Source of the DNA: Branchiostoma lanceolatum
Lineage: Eukaryota > Chordata > Leptocardii > Amphioxiformes > Branchiostomatidae
NCBI RefSeq assembly: GCF_035083965.1
Contig: NC_089730.1
Span: 19,166,742-19,230,741, forward strand
DNA length: 64,000 nt
Reading direction: 5' to 3'
Below are positions 1 through 10,059 of this stretch, one piece after another. Numbering within the stretch: the first letter of the stretch is position 1; the number at the start of each line of letters is the position of its first letter. Made by a program: the position numbers and the translations under genes. The notes under the pieces were generated by a model. It was not told the DNA's origin. It saw nothing but the letters and a program-made list of their open reading frames with translations, and did no database searches.

Positions 1-1799
1 GCGGCCGGTGGCTGGATGTTTTGCAGCGGTATGCCTCCGATAGCACCTGCAGCATTGCCTTGTAAGCCGTGACGCTGAGGGCGTAGCTTCTTGTAGCACT
101 TGGCCCCTGCCCTTTCCAGAACCAACAGAGCCACGACTGCGGCGATGATGCCCATGAATATCATCATCACGATTTGCCATGATTGCTTCGTTTCAGCTGC
201 TGGAGTGGTGCCGTCTTGCTGCGCGTTCTTGTCTGTTGTTTTGCTGATGTCTTCTGTCATCCTTCCGTTCTGCCGGGTAGGTTTTGAGGTGGAGCCTGCT
301 GCCATCACGGTTTGCCGTTGTGCCTTATCAGCTGCTGGGGTGGTGCCATCCTGACGGGTGTTCTTGTCCGTGGCTTTGACGATCCTTTCTGTCATCCTTG
401 CGTTCCGTCGGGCAGGTGTTGTGGTAAAGGCGGCCGGCATGACGGTGTGTTCTTGCCTCTGGTCTGGTTGGTTTTCCTGACTTGACGTGGTCAGTGGGAG
501 ATCCGCAAAGACGTTGCCTGCTGCAGACCGCACGTCGCACCGGAAATTGCCCTCCGTCCAGCACCGGTAAGCCTGCTGGCTCATGCGGAGGGTGGCGGTG
601 GACTTGCCGATGTAGGGTAGGCCGGGGTCGTCTGGTGAGTGCGCCGTTCCTCGTTCAGGAGACTGGGTGGTGGGATACTCGTGCTCCAGGCGTGTGGTTA
701 TCGCGCCGCCACATGACTCTCTTTCTCCAACGGCCCTCCCACCTGGATCCAACCACCTGATCTCTGGCTGCTTCTCCCAGAAGACCTCACACACGAGAGT
801 GGCTCCGTGATCTTGACGTGATATCTTGGCGGTAGGTGACGGGCACGGCATCTCTCCCCTCGGCACGTCGGCGATCTTTCTCTCCGAGAGGCTAGGCGGG
901 TAGCTGCACTGCAGTTCTTCTCGATCGCGGACACCACTGCCCAGAGACCCAAAGCTTACCAGTGCACAGGTGCAACGGAAAGGATTCTTCTGAAGATCGA
1001 GAAACCTTTGGACCAAGGTAGCGAGGACCGCCGAGGTGATGGTCGATATCAGGTTGTCGTTGAGGCGGACACTTGTAGCGGACAAGCCTTGGAGCCATTC
1101 GGTGCTGAGAGATGACAGCTTGTTGTGATCCAGGTTGAGGGTGTATAGCCGAGACAGACGGTTGAATGGCCTCCCAGCGATGTGTGAGATGTTGTTGTAG
1201 CTCAGGTGCAGATACTTGAGGTTGGTCAGGCTCGCGAAGTGCCGCTCTTCCACAGCACGCAGCCGGTTGTGCCTCAGATCAAGATACTCCAGCCGCACCA
1301 GTGGCTGAAGAGCATTCTCCTTGATTTCTTCGATCCCATTCCAAGACAGGGCGAGCTGTTCTAGCTTGGCGAGCCCGCCAAACCAGCTTCCAACGGCTTT
1401 GATCGCATTCTTGCCCATGGATAGTGCCAAGACGTTAGGCACAGATTCAAAAGCTCCTCTTCCAACTGTGTGGATGCTTCCGGGCCCGAGAATCAGTGTG
1501 TGGAGCTCGCCAAGACGGGGCAGGGTTTTCAGGTCGCCGTTTCTGTCGGAGTGCCCCGCCACTTGCAGCTTCTTCAGAGTGGCTGGAAGGCACCCGAGCT
1601 GATTCTCGTCGGTCTGCCCGGTCGTGTTGCACGTGGCGCAAGGCAGATTGCTGCCTTCTGTGTTAATACTGATTCCCCCGCGATTACGGCAATACTCAGT
1701 ACGCTTGATCTCACAGAGGCCAAGGCAGGACTGACCGGCCTGAGATGGGTCAAACGCAAGGAGGAAGAGGAGAAAAAGGGACAACTTTGAGCCAGCCAT
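1..1799 (-). CDS. LRR-Ig single-pass membrane receptor, 3' end missing
   Basis: An open frame of 599 codons starts at ATG 1799 and is still open at base 1, so the C-terminus lies outside the window. Seen in order: a signal peptide (residues 1-22, MAGSKLSLFLLFLLAF), a Cys-rich LRRNT-like cap (Cys about 24-57), about eight leucine-rich repeats (about 80-265), an LRRCT (about 271-318, beginning NPFRCTCAL), and one Ig-like domain (Cys about 335 and 409, ending YRCWTEGNF). A Thr/Lys/Gln-rich stalk follows, built of two imperfect repeats of about 47 residues that share DGTTPAA. Then come a transmembrane helix (about 540-559, IVMMIFMGIIAAVVALVL) and the start of a basic cytoplasmic tail. The architecture is that of LRRIG proteins (AMIGO/LINGO/LRIG-like), a group known to be expanded in amphioxus. 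The exact subfamily and ligand are unknown. A weak 3' splice site (CTTTAG) ends at 1820, so a 5' UTR intron is possible. Confidence 0.85.
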   Translation of the reverse strand, partial: MAGSKLSLFLLFLLAFDPSQAGQSCLGLCEIKRTEYCRNRGGISINTEGSNLPCATCNTTGQTDENQLGCLPATLKKLQVAGHSDRNGDLKTLPRLGELHTLILGPGSIHTVGRGAFESVPNVLALSMGKNAIKAVGSWFGGLAKLEQLALSWNGIEEIKENALQPLVRLEYLDLRHNRLRAVEERHFASLTNLKYLHLSYNNISHIAGRPFNRLSRLYTLNLDHNKLSSLSTEWLQGLSATSVRLNDNLISTITSAVLATLVQRFLDLQKNPFRCTCALVSFGSLGSGVRDREELQCSYPPSLSERKIADVPRGEMPCPSPTAKISRQDHGATLVCEVFWEKQPEIRWLDPGGRAVGERESCGGAITTRLEHEYPTTQSPERGTAHSPDDPGLPYIGKSTATLRMSQQAYRCWTEGNFRCDVRSAAGNVFADLPLTTSSQENQPDQRQEHTVMPAAFTTTPARRNARMTERIVKATDKNTRQDGTTPAADKAQRQTVMAAGSTSKPTRQNGRMTEDISKTTDKNAQQDGTTPAAETKQSWQIVMMIFMGIIAAVVALLVLERAGAKCYKKLRPQRHGLQGNAAGAIGGIPLQNIQPPA

Positions 1800-2270
1800 T
1801 TCAGGCTTTCTACGACACCCTAAAGATCTAGTAAAGCCTGCCACTACAGATTAAGGACATACTAAGCAGTGTCTGGGTGGACTATGAACCTATACAATGT
1901 TCTACACTACAGAGTTCTTGCCCAGCGCGGCAGGTCGCTCTGGATCCGCCAGGTGTCAGGCCGACCCCTCGCCTTTCCCCGCGTCCCCGCCAAGAGTCAG
2001 AATGAAATAATGTAATTCATCATCGCCAGTGACGGAACCTGAAAGATTGAAAGATGAAGCATTAGTGATTGTTGGGGCCAATAGCGACTCTTAATTCATA
2101 TCCATGACGTTTTTTTTTTTAATTAGCTAGATAGGCCACAGGAAATCATCATTTCCACTAAAAATCCTCATGAAGAAACTGAAGATGAAGAACGAATTTG
2201 AACGTCTTGAAAGTAGCACAAATTGATATGTACAACTTTAACATAGCCACTTGAAATAGACAATGTAGTA
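1800..2270. other. non-coding stretch upstream of the LRR-Ig gene
   Basis: AT-rich sequence with a short A/T run near 2108. I see no exon, repeat or RNA gene in it. Confidence 0.5.
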
Positions 2271-2274
2271 GAAA

Positions 2275-2680
2275 GACAACTGTTTTACCCGAATTGCCCC
2301 CTGTAAAATATCGAGGCTGTTAAAGGGTTGATTCAGAAATGGAGGAACTGGGCATGCGCAGAAACCATTCTATTTTAGCCCAGAGCCTAGACGCGCATGA
2401 CAATGTTTAAACATGAAACATGAAATTTATCATTCATTATTCACAAAATCAATATTTTCCGCTACAACCCTTGGAAAATCTGGAACGGATATATAATATA
2501 TATGAACTCCTTAGCAAAAAACAACAACTCATTTTTATCATGAAGTGGATATGAAAATAAATGTTTTACCCTAATAGTGCCAAGTCAAATGTCGAGGCTG
2601 TTAAATGGATCATTCAGAAATGGAGGCAAAGGGCATGCGAAGAAACCAACCAATCCGAGCCTTTTGTCACATGTGTAAAA
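2275..2680. repeat. about 300-bp repeat, copies 1 and 2 (tandem)
   Basis: Two adjacent copies share the anchors GAGGCTGTTAAA, TTCAGAAATGGAGG and GGGCATGCGCAGAA (last anchor at about 2350 and 2631, spacing 281 bp). They match two further copies at 3640-4070. The unit is AT-rich and has no open frame, so it is an unclassified local repeat. Confidence 0.7.
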
Positions 2681-3014
2681 TGTAATCTGTGTAAAAGCCA
2701 CTATCGGAATCGATCCATCGGTTGAGTGCTCTTGTACTATAGAAATATCATACAAATATCATTAAACAACAGTTTTCGATCGCTGTACAGGATTCATACC
2801 ACACTTTTCTTTCCAAACTCCAGGGAAGAAAATTAAGAAAATAATGTTATACCCCTAAATGAGCCCAAAGGCCGCATCATCATCAATAACATATCTTTGT
2901 CAATACTCAATGTACCACTAGCCACATAAAAAGTATATATTTTCGGAATATATATTGTGTATATACAAGCTCGTTGCGTATCCTCATTACGCAGCCTACT
3001 AGGTTTATATCAGG

Positions 3015-3296
3015 GCAGATTTGTTTGATCCATTCACACCGAGAAGGACCCCTACTCTATCCGATTACAAGTCTACATTCTTTAACGTGCTCGAGGTGGG
3101 GCTTTCCTTAAAACACAGGGCCTCTATTGAACGGCCTATCCGAGGGACGTCCCTAACCGAGCGAAGTGAGGAAATTCGTGTAAACAAAGTGCCTTTCCCA
3201 AGGACACAACGTCGGCGCATATCAGAGGATTCGAACCCAGGACCTCTAGGTTCTGGGCAAAATACCCTACCATTACGCCACGCGACGCCACCAACC
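3015..3296 (-). mobile_element. tRNA-derived SINE
   Basis: On the minus strand the element opens with a tRNA-like head. The A-box-like GGCGTAATGGTAGG is at about 3283 and the B-box GGTTCGAATCC at about 3229-3239. A body follows that contains GGAAAGGCACTTT and GGGACGTCCCTCGG. The same body modules recur at 32040-32240, 40842-41000, 47760-48490 and 63800-64000, so this is one SINE family. It is not a functional tRNA because the cloverleaf is incomplete. Confidence 0.8.
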
Positions 3297-3639
3297 TAAT
3301 CAATGTGCGACATTTCCACTGCTACGAAAAATAAGTTAAGTCTGTTGTCCAACGTGCAGCATTGTGAAAGCAGAATGCAGCAGTGCAGGCCTTTTGAAAC
3401 TGATTGATTTCAGCTGAGGGTATTATGGAGTCTTTTTCAGCCCGTGAATATTGCGATTTTTATTCATGAAACCCCAACTTAATCATTATTCACCATTTAA
3501 ATCATTGTTCGTCATTTGCCTTATCCGCTAAAAGTAAAATCATTAGAAGATTTTCGACGAGTATGAACTTCTCAGCAAAACAACAACAACAACAACAACT
3601 CCTTATTGTCATCATGTGTACAATATAGCCACTGGGAAT

Positions 3640-4070
3640 ACACAACGAAGTTGACCTGAATTGCCCCCAGTCAAGTGTCGAAGCTTTTAAACGTTTGATT
3701 AAGAGATAGAGGAACTGGGCATGCGCAGAGACCAATTCTATTTTTGCCCGGAGCTTAGACGAGCATGGCGATATTTAGTCATGAAACACAAAATTCGTTA
3801 TCATTCATTGATTATTTACAAAAATAATCTTTTCCACTTAAACCCTTAGCAAATTAAATCTCGAACGACTGATTGAACTTCTTAGCAGAAAACAAGTGCC
3901 AAGTCCTTTCTTATTGTGAAGTGTACGATACAGCCACTGGGAATATTCTTTGAAGCAGAAAGACAACAGTTTTATCAGGGTCGCCCAATATCGAATGTCG
4001 GGGCTGTTAAAGGCTGGGAATAATTCAGAAATAGAGGAATTGGGCATGCGCAGAAGCTAACCGGGACACC
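3640..4070. repeat. about 300-bp repeat, copies 3 and 4
   Basis: Two more copies of the unit at 2275-2680, with anchors GGGCATGCGCAGA at about 3717 and 4034. The intervening text (TTTAGTCATGAAACA, TTATTTACAAAA) also matches copies 1 and 2. The SINE at 3015-3296 sits between the two pairs. Confidence 0.65.
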
Positions 4071-4249
4071 CGTGTGTATGTAAAACTGAACGAAAGTACA
4101 TACAGCAATTCCACGATCTGGGTAAAAGCCACTCGAACTATAGAAAAATATATCATTAATCAAACAACACAGTCTGAGCGAGCACGGGCTAACGGCATAG
4201 CCTTCAACAATGTCCTGTAAAATTCACCAGGATTCTTACCGCACTCTTT

Positions 4250-4860
4250 AAAGTGAAATTTAAAACAAATGCTGAAAGGGTAGACTGCAGCATTGTGAGA
4301 CTTGATTATTTATTTCATTTATTTAGTTCTGAAAATAATTCTTGTCAGCAAACAGGATAGTTGGGATAACTTCTATTTGCAAAGCTACTTCAATTATCTC
4401 TTATAATGAATTAATGGGATTAAGGGGTGCTATGCCATTAATATACTAGAGGTATTTACAAATCATCATATAGTGAAATAATAGGATACATTTTGACAAA
4501 AAACGTTATCACGTGTAAAAGCTGTCATGAACTGTCATTATGTTACTATAGTCGTGTTTATTTTGTGTTTATTTTACGCATTGCTGATAGTTTTACTATT
4601 GTTATAAACTGCACGTTTTTGACCCTTGTACGTACATAATTCAGCACCCTCAAGTGCTACAATGTACTGTGATTGTATCAATCAATAAACAAATCAATAT
4701 AATATCACGGTTTTCGGTTGAAAAAAAATTGAACTAAAAAGAATGGGATAAATCTAAATAGCTTGAGCTGCATTGTAAATGCAGGACTGACAAAATATAT
4801 ACTAACAAGGAAATTTGCAGAATATCTAAGCGAGCAAGTGTGTTGATATATTCGGTGATA
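4250..4860. other. non-coding AT-rich stretch
   Basis: I see no exon or RNA gene here. Short direct repeats such as TTTATTTTGTGTTTATTTTA near 4560 and A-rich runs are the only structure. Confidence 0.4.
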
Positions 4861-4869
4861 GAAACTCAC

Positions 4870-5040
4870 CTTGGAGGTACCTTCAGATCATCCGCTTATT
4901 CCGAGCATCTTGCCCAGCTCCGATAAACCGAATTCGATGAACTGGAATTCCCGAATGAGCAGCCCGCTCACAGGAACACGTCGCAGCATCTAATATTTCC
5001 CTCGGCAGGGTACTGAACAGCTTACATTATGCACAAAAAT
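4870..5040 (-). other. possible 5' UTR exon of the LRR-Ig gene
   Basis: On the minus strand a GC-richer stretch ends in AAG followed by GTGAGT at 4869, a good splice donor, and it has no long open frame. It could be a non-coding first exon spliced to 1819. Only the donor and the base composition support this. Confidence 0.2.
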
Positions 5041-5363
5041 AACTTGTCCTTGAAGAAACGGTGGACCAATCAGACGAAAGGTTGCTGAACGGATAGATAT
5101 TTCTATCAAGATAACTTATTCAGACATGAGGTCTAGGATTTACTTAAATATTAGCTTTCTCTACATAAAATATATTCTATTTGAAATATACTGTAAATGA
5201 ATAGAATCGAAACAGAGTTTATACTATGCTAACCAAGATAAATGGAAGTACATATATACTTAGTATAAATATGACCATAGAGCAAAGGAAAGCCTTTTTT
5301 TGTTATTCTTTTGTAATTTCGTAAGCTCCCGGGCGGCACACGTTTATTTGGGAGGGGGGGGGG

Positions 5364-5398
5364 ATTCGCGATTTTCAACTTACTCAAGAATCGCGAAT
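5364..5398. repeat. short perfect inverted repeat beside a G run
   Basis: ATTCGCGATT at 5364 pairs perfectly with AATCGCGAAT at 5389. The loop is 15 bp. A run of G bases lies immediately upstream (5352-5363). Confidence 0.6.
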
Positions 5399-5589
5399 CA
5401 GCGCTCTTACAGTAACCGATATAAGCAGAAAGAACGGACACGGCCCATACGATAACTTTTGCCCTTCTATGTGTTTTCGTGAGACCATTTATAATAATTA
5501 TGTGTAAAGACTCCACTCTATAAGTTGTTTTAATAAATCCGTTTCATAGCCCTGGGCCACACTGTGGTGCAATCGCTGCAGCAGGGGGC

Positions 5590-5795
5590 TAGTCCACTGG
5601 TAGTGGAGTGTGTTTAACTTCCATACTGTTTCATAAGTATGTCCATTTTTATAAAGTCTTTGGTATGACTCAATGCACCTCTTGTCCAGAGGTGTCCTAC
5701 CCAGGAGTTGAACTCGGGCCTTCTGGTTCCAATTAATTTAAACCAGAGGTAGTAAGTAACAGAATCGCAGATCACTACACCACAGGGACCCCCCT
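5590..5795 (-). mobile_element. tRNA-derived SINE head, second family
   Basis: Read on the minus strand from about 5795, GGTCCCTGTGGTGTAGTGATCTG resembles a tRNA 5' end with A box, and GAGTTCAACTCC near 5710 resembles a B box. There is no complete tRNA fold. The body differs from the GGAAAGGCACTTT family. Confidence 0.55.
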
Positions 5796-5974
5796 GCTCA
5801 TCAGGTAAAGGGAAGTTAAATTCTCTAATAGAAGGAGAAATAACCAAACTAAATGAGTCACGTTACCTCCATTGATATTTATCCATCGGGTTGGATATAT
5901 TCGCCACTTTGGAAAACCAGTGTATTGGCACTGAATAGGCTACCCAGGTGTTTCAAAATAAACAAACAAACAAA

Positions 5975-6600
5975 CAGTGTTTGAAAGATCTCTATACTGT
6001 TGCGCGCGCGCACACACACACACACGCACACGCGCGTACGTACAGTTTAGATATGCAGGAGTTCATTTTACTGAGGGGTGTTGAATTGAAGGTCTTTTGG
6101 ATGCTTTATGTTAGTAGATCGTTACATATTGTGTTACACGACTATTGAATATGTACGAAGTTAATCACAATCGTCTGGAGCCGGCCGCAACGTGAGTCAA
6201 CACAGCGGAGGCAATCTTGAGAATTCCCCCGGAATGTCTTTGAAGAAGCACAACTCACAGAGAAGCCTTAAATATTCAAGCTTGCTAAGCGAGGCTGCCA
6301 CTTTGAAAAACATTGTGTTTGAGAGATCTCTACTGCAGCACCATCCCCTGTATTAACATTTTAGATACAAAGGAGTGCATTTTACAGAGGGGTGTTGCGT
6401 TGGAGATGTTTTAAGATAGAGTATGTTAAAGTAGACGTTACATGCTGTACAACACAAATATTGAATATGTACGAAGTTAATCACTCAATCGTCTGGAGCC
6501 GGCTCCAACGTGCGTAAACACAGCGGAGGTAATCCTGAAAATTTCCCCGGAATGTCTTTCAAGAAGCACAACTCGCGGAGAAGTCTTAAATATTCAAGAT
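5975..6600. repeat. tandem duplication of an about 310-bp segment
   Basis: 5977-6285 and 6322-6600 are diverged copies. Both carry GAGAGATCTCTA-like, TTGAATATGTACGAAGTTAA, CGTCTGGAGCCGGC, CCCGGAATGTCTTT and CTTAAATATTCAAG in the same order. Neither copy is coding. Confidence 0.8.
6002..6042. repeat. CG/CA microsatellite
   Basis: Alternating GCGCGC, (CA)n and CGCGCG runs, then GTACGTAC. Purine-pyrimidine alternation of this kind can form Z-DNA. Confidence 0.85.
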
Positions 6601-6669
6601 TGGCATGTGTCGCTGCAAATATGTCTTAAATTGTCTGCCAGCTACTTCTTTTCGTCGTAAACGGTTATT

Positions 6670-6965
6670 ATCTCCATGAAAAACGGAGATATAGTTTTGG
6701 GTGTGTCTGTCTGTCTGTCTGTGTTTCCGCACTACTCTAGTCAGCATAACTCAAGAACCTCTGGATGGATTTCGATGATATTTGGTATGTGGGCGGGTGT
6801 TGGGAAGCCAAAATTCAAGGTCGATTTTGGGAGGCCACCTTGGTACTGCACCAGGAGTTCTTTCAGCCTTTTTGTATTTCTTGTGTTATATCCAATCTCG
6901 CTATGTGAGGCTGTAATTATCCGTCGTAGAGTGAAGGGAGGTCAGATAGGATACAGAGTGAAGGA
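6670..6965 (+). repeat. interspersed repeat with the phrase CAGCATAACT...GGATGGATTT
   Basis: It contains (GTCT)n, then CAGCATAACTCAAGAACC, GGATGGATTTCGATGATATT, and a GGCCACCTTGGTACTGCA-like tail. Diverged copies occur at 22475-22745 (CAGCATAACTTAAGACG, GGCCTCCTAGTGGC, TGGTACTGCAA) and near 60645-60690. The class is unknown. Confidence 0.6.
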
Positions 6966-6989
6966 ACCAGACATCTGATGTATCTGTCC

Positions 6990-7550
6990 AAACTGTATTT
7001 CCTTGTCTTGCTACTAAATCTTGCTACCATATCAAACTACCACAGATATAGGTTTTGCAAATTAGATTTAGAACTTTCATACGTTGGCACTCTCTCTCCC
7101 TATTGGACTGAAATATGGCTATATCTTTAATCAACCTAACCTGACCTAACCTTCGACCTTTGGGTTAGACTGGCTGATGGCTCTTTTATTCATAACCGTC
7201 AGACTTTAAAGAAGTGTGTGTGGGGGGGGGGGCACTTACTTTGGGTAAGAATAAACTGACATCAATTTAAAATCCTCTGTGGTAAGATCTGGACGGCAAT
7301 GGTGTTGCCTATACTGCTGTATAGAAGTTATCTAATGGTTGATGTTTGGAGCTGCAGTTTAAATTCATAATGAGATAATTTTACATCAAAATTCAACTAA
7401 TAATAATCCTTAAGCCTTTCTTAGCCCAAGGCAACAATATTTTTAAACACTACTAGTATATCAAATTACACACCTTTCACATGTTCAAAAACAGGTATTT
7501 GCAACTGTGGTAAAACCTTTATTCACATCAAAGATTAGCAGGAAAATACA
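6990..7550. other. non-coding stretch
   Basis: No exon seen. A G run lies at 7221-7230. A minus-strand AATAAA (TTTATT at 7518-7523) could serve the zinc-finger gene at 8154-9746. Confidence 0.35.
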
Positions 7551-7558
7551 TATACATG

Positions 7559-7944
7559 TAGAGCTGTGTACCTAAACAAATTTTAGGTACAGGTACACGG
7601 GTTAAGGTACAGGTCCGGACCTGAACCTGTACCTATACTACTTGTTCGGAAAATGCTAGATTTTCAATAAGCACAAATGCATGTTTGAACTGGTAAAAAC
7701 ATAATATTTGATTGTGCTAGGTATTATTTTTATGAAAACACAGATGAAAATTTGACTGCAGCCATGCAGTGTTTTTTGTGCTTTAGAGCACTGCCACGGT
7801 AATTTCATAGTAATCTTATCTGTCAAAGTGGCCATCCCCTGAGTCAGGTCCAGTACCGATACAGCAGGGTCAGGTATTTTGGACCTGTACCTAATTGATT
7901 GTACCCGGTACTGTATCGGTACAGTGTACCAGTACACAGCTCTA
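7559..7944. mobile_element. hAT-type MITE, copy 1, with intact 8-bp target duplication
   Basis: A 386-bp element with terminal inverted repeats TAGAGCTGTGTAC. It is flanked on both sides by the same 8 bp, TATACATG (7551-7558 and 7945-7952), the target length typical of hAT transposons. The ends are rich in GGTACAGGT iterations. It has no transposase frame, so it is non-autonomous. The sister copy at 55562-55959 lies in opposite orientation. Confidence 0.9.
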
Positions 7945-8153
7945 TATACATGTGTACAAAGTATCTCACGAGTCACATGGCAAAGTACAGTTAGGTAGCT
8001 ACTTCCTGCCCTCCACCATTCGACACCATTTGATGACCTTGAATAAAGCATTGCTGCCGTCAAAGTGATGGAGACATGTTTGGCTGGATATTTTCAAAGT
8101 AGGTGGCACAGGGCAGTTTCTAATTTTGTTCATTCACACTTCCACTGAGCCTG

Positions 8154-9746
8154 TTACTTTAGTGTGTGTTTCGTAGCCATGTGTCGGATTAGTATTTTTT
8201 TCCGTGCAGTGGAATAGCTGCAATGGTCACACTTGAAAGCTTTTCCATGCATATGTTGTTTCAGATGTTGAGCTAGGCCAGACTTGTCAGCTGTCCTGTG
8301 GTTGCACTCTCCACATGCGTAAGGTTTCTCACCAGTGTGTTGGACCATGTGTCGGTTTAATTGGCTTTTCTGTGTAGCAGCATAGTCACACTGGTTACAC
8401 TTGTAGGGTTTTTCTCCTGTGTGGGTTCTCATGTGTTTGACTAGGGAAGACCCGTCAGCCATCCTGAATCCACACTCCTCACACTTATAAGGTTTCTCTC
8501 CAGTGTGTCTAGCCATGTGTATTTCGAAAGTTTTCTGTCGCACAGTAGAATAGTCGCACTGGTCACATTTGAATGGTTTTTCAGCCATGTGGTGTTTCAC
8601 ATGGCGAGCTAGGTTGGACTTGTCAGCTGTCCTATAGTCACAGTCTCCACATGCGTAAGGTTTCTCACCAGTGTGTTTGGCCATGTGTCGGTTTAATTGG
8701 TTTTTCTGTGTAGCGGAATAGTCACACTGGTCACATTTGTAGGGTTTTTCTCCTGTGTGGGTTCTCATGTGTTTGGGTAGGGAAGACTTATCGGCAGTCC
8801 TGAATCCGCACTCCCAACACACGTGGGGTTTCTCACCGGTGTGTTTAGCCATGTGTCGATCTAAGTGGCCTTTCTGTGCAGAAGAATAGTCGCACTGGTC
8901 ACATTTGTAGGGTTTCTCACCAGTGTGAGTTTTAACATGCTGGGTGAGGCAAGTTTTGTCAGCTGTCATGTATCCACACTTCTCACACAGGAAAGGTTTC
9001 TCGCCAGTGTGTTTCCTTATGTGTAGGACCAGATAGTCTTTCCGTGCCGTAGCATAGTCACACAGGCTACATTTGTGGGGCATTTCACCTGTATGTTTTC
9101 TCATGTGCACAGACAGGTTAGAGGGATACGCCGTCCTGTATCCACATTTTTCACACATGTACGGTTTCTCCCCAGTGTGTCTGGCCATGTGCATGTCCAG
9201 AGCATTTTTCCATAGAGTTGCATAGTCACATTCGTTACACTTGTGAGGCTTCTCACCTGTATGTTTTTTCCTGTGTGTGGCAAGAGTAGACCTATCACCA
9301 GTCCTGTATTCGCACTCCTCGCACATGTAGAGCTTCTCATCCGTGTGTTGTGTCATGACGTGTCGGTCTAAACCAGATTTTTGAGCTGAAGAGTAGTCGC
9401 ACTGGTCACACTTGTAGGGTTTTTCTCCTGTATGCGTCCTCATGTGTACGGCTAGGTCCTTTTTATAGGCCGTCCTGTACCCACACTCCCTGCACATGCT
9501 AGGTTCCTGACCCCTGTGTTCCAACATGTGCAGGTCTAGAGCAGATTTCTTTGCTGCAGAATAGCCACACTGGTCACATTTGAGGGGTTTCTCACTAGTA
9601 CTTGTATGTTTTCCAACATTAGCAGACAGGCCTGTGCTTTTGACTTCCTTGTACCCACACATGTCTCTTGTCTGGTCCTCTCTGCTGTTATTCTGGTTTC
9701 CAGGACGTGATTCTCCAACGGGAAGCCAGCGTCTTAGCTCGTCCAT
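8154..9746 (-). CDS. C2H2 zinc-finger protein, 17 fingers
   Basis: A 530-residue frame carries 17 consecutive C2H2 fingers from about residue 57 to the C-terminus. They are joined by TGEKP-type linkers, and a degenerate finger (DMCGYKEVKSTG) precedes them. Most fingers have an inserted aromatic pattern (CDQCDYSSAQK, CGYRTADKS). No KRAB, SCAN or BTB domain is visible. Fingers of this kind bind DNA; the target is unknown. The ATG at 9746 lies 12 bases inside an exon that follows a good acceptor (CTTCCTCAG ending 9759), so at least one 5' UTR exon lies upstream. Alternating finger types suggest growth by finger-pair duplication. It is clearly paralogous to the gene at 13913-16321, with the same acceptor position, a similar Asp/Gln-rich N-terminus and similar finger consensus. 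Confidence 0.88.
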   Translation of the reverse strand: MDELRRWLPVGESRPGNQNNSREDQTRDMCGYKEVKSTGLSANVGKHTSTSEKPLKCDQCGYSAAKKSALDLHMLEHRGQEPSMCRECGYRTAYKKDLAVHMRTHTGEKPYKCDQCDYSSAQKSGLDRHVMTQHTDEKLYMCEECEYRTGDRSTLATHRKKHTGEKPHKCNECDYATLWKNALDMHMARHTGEKPYMCEKCGYRTAYPSNLSVHMRKHTGEMPHKCSLCDYATARKDYLVLHIRKHTGEKPFLCEKCGYMTADKTCLTQHVKTHTGEKPYKCDQCDYSSAQKGHLDRHMAKHTGEKPHVCWECGFRTADKSSLPKHMRTHTGEKPYKCDQCDYSATQKNQLNRHMAKHTGEKPYACGDCDYRTADKSNLARHVKHHMAEKPFKCDQCDYSTVRQKTFEIHMARHTGEKPYKCEECGFRMADGSSLVKHMRTHTGEKPYKCNQCDYAATQKSQLNRHMVQHTGEKPYACGECNHRTADKSGLAQHLKQHMHGKAFKCDHCSYSTARKKILIRHMATKHTLK

Positions 9747-9822
9747 TTCTACACCCGTCTGAGGAAGGCAGAAAATAATTGATATAATGAAAAAACAGTT
9801 TTTTCTAATCTACTGTCTTCTT

Positions 9823-10055
9823 TTTTACCCTCCCACCCTCCCCCTTCTTATTTTATTTGTCTATGGCATACTTTATTAACACTCACAATTGTGAAACTGT
9901 CGCACATCAGTTTTGAATGAATGTTTTTTTACTGAGAATTTTACCCTCCCACCCTCCCTCTTCTTATTTTATTTGTCTATGGCACACTTTATTTACACTC
10001 ACAATTGTGAAACTATCGCACATCAGTTTTGAATGAATGTTTCTTTACTGAGAAA
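9823..10055. repeat. tandem duplication, unit about 117 bp
   Basis: The segment TTTTACCCTCCCACCC ... GAATGAATGTTT ... TTTACTGAGAA occurs twice in succession with few differences. It lies in the intron or promoter region upstream of the first zinc-finger gene. Confidence 0.85.
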
Positions 10056-10059
10056 TGGC

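Noticed and set aside
3228-3296. tRNA gene on minus (A and B box present)
   Set aside because: The cloverleaf arms do not close and a long non-tRNA body with family members elsewhere follows; it is a SINE head. The same holds for 5700-5795, 42195-42330 and 63800-63880.
9101-9340. Other open frames inside the zinc-finger genes (e.g. 14195-14473, 15885-16336)
   Set aside because: They overlap the finger-coding frames and only mirror the repeated finger codons.
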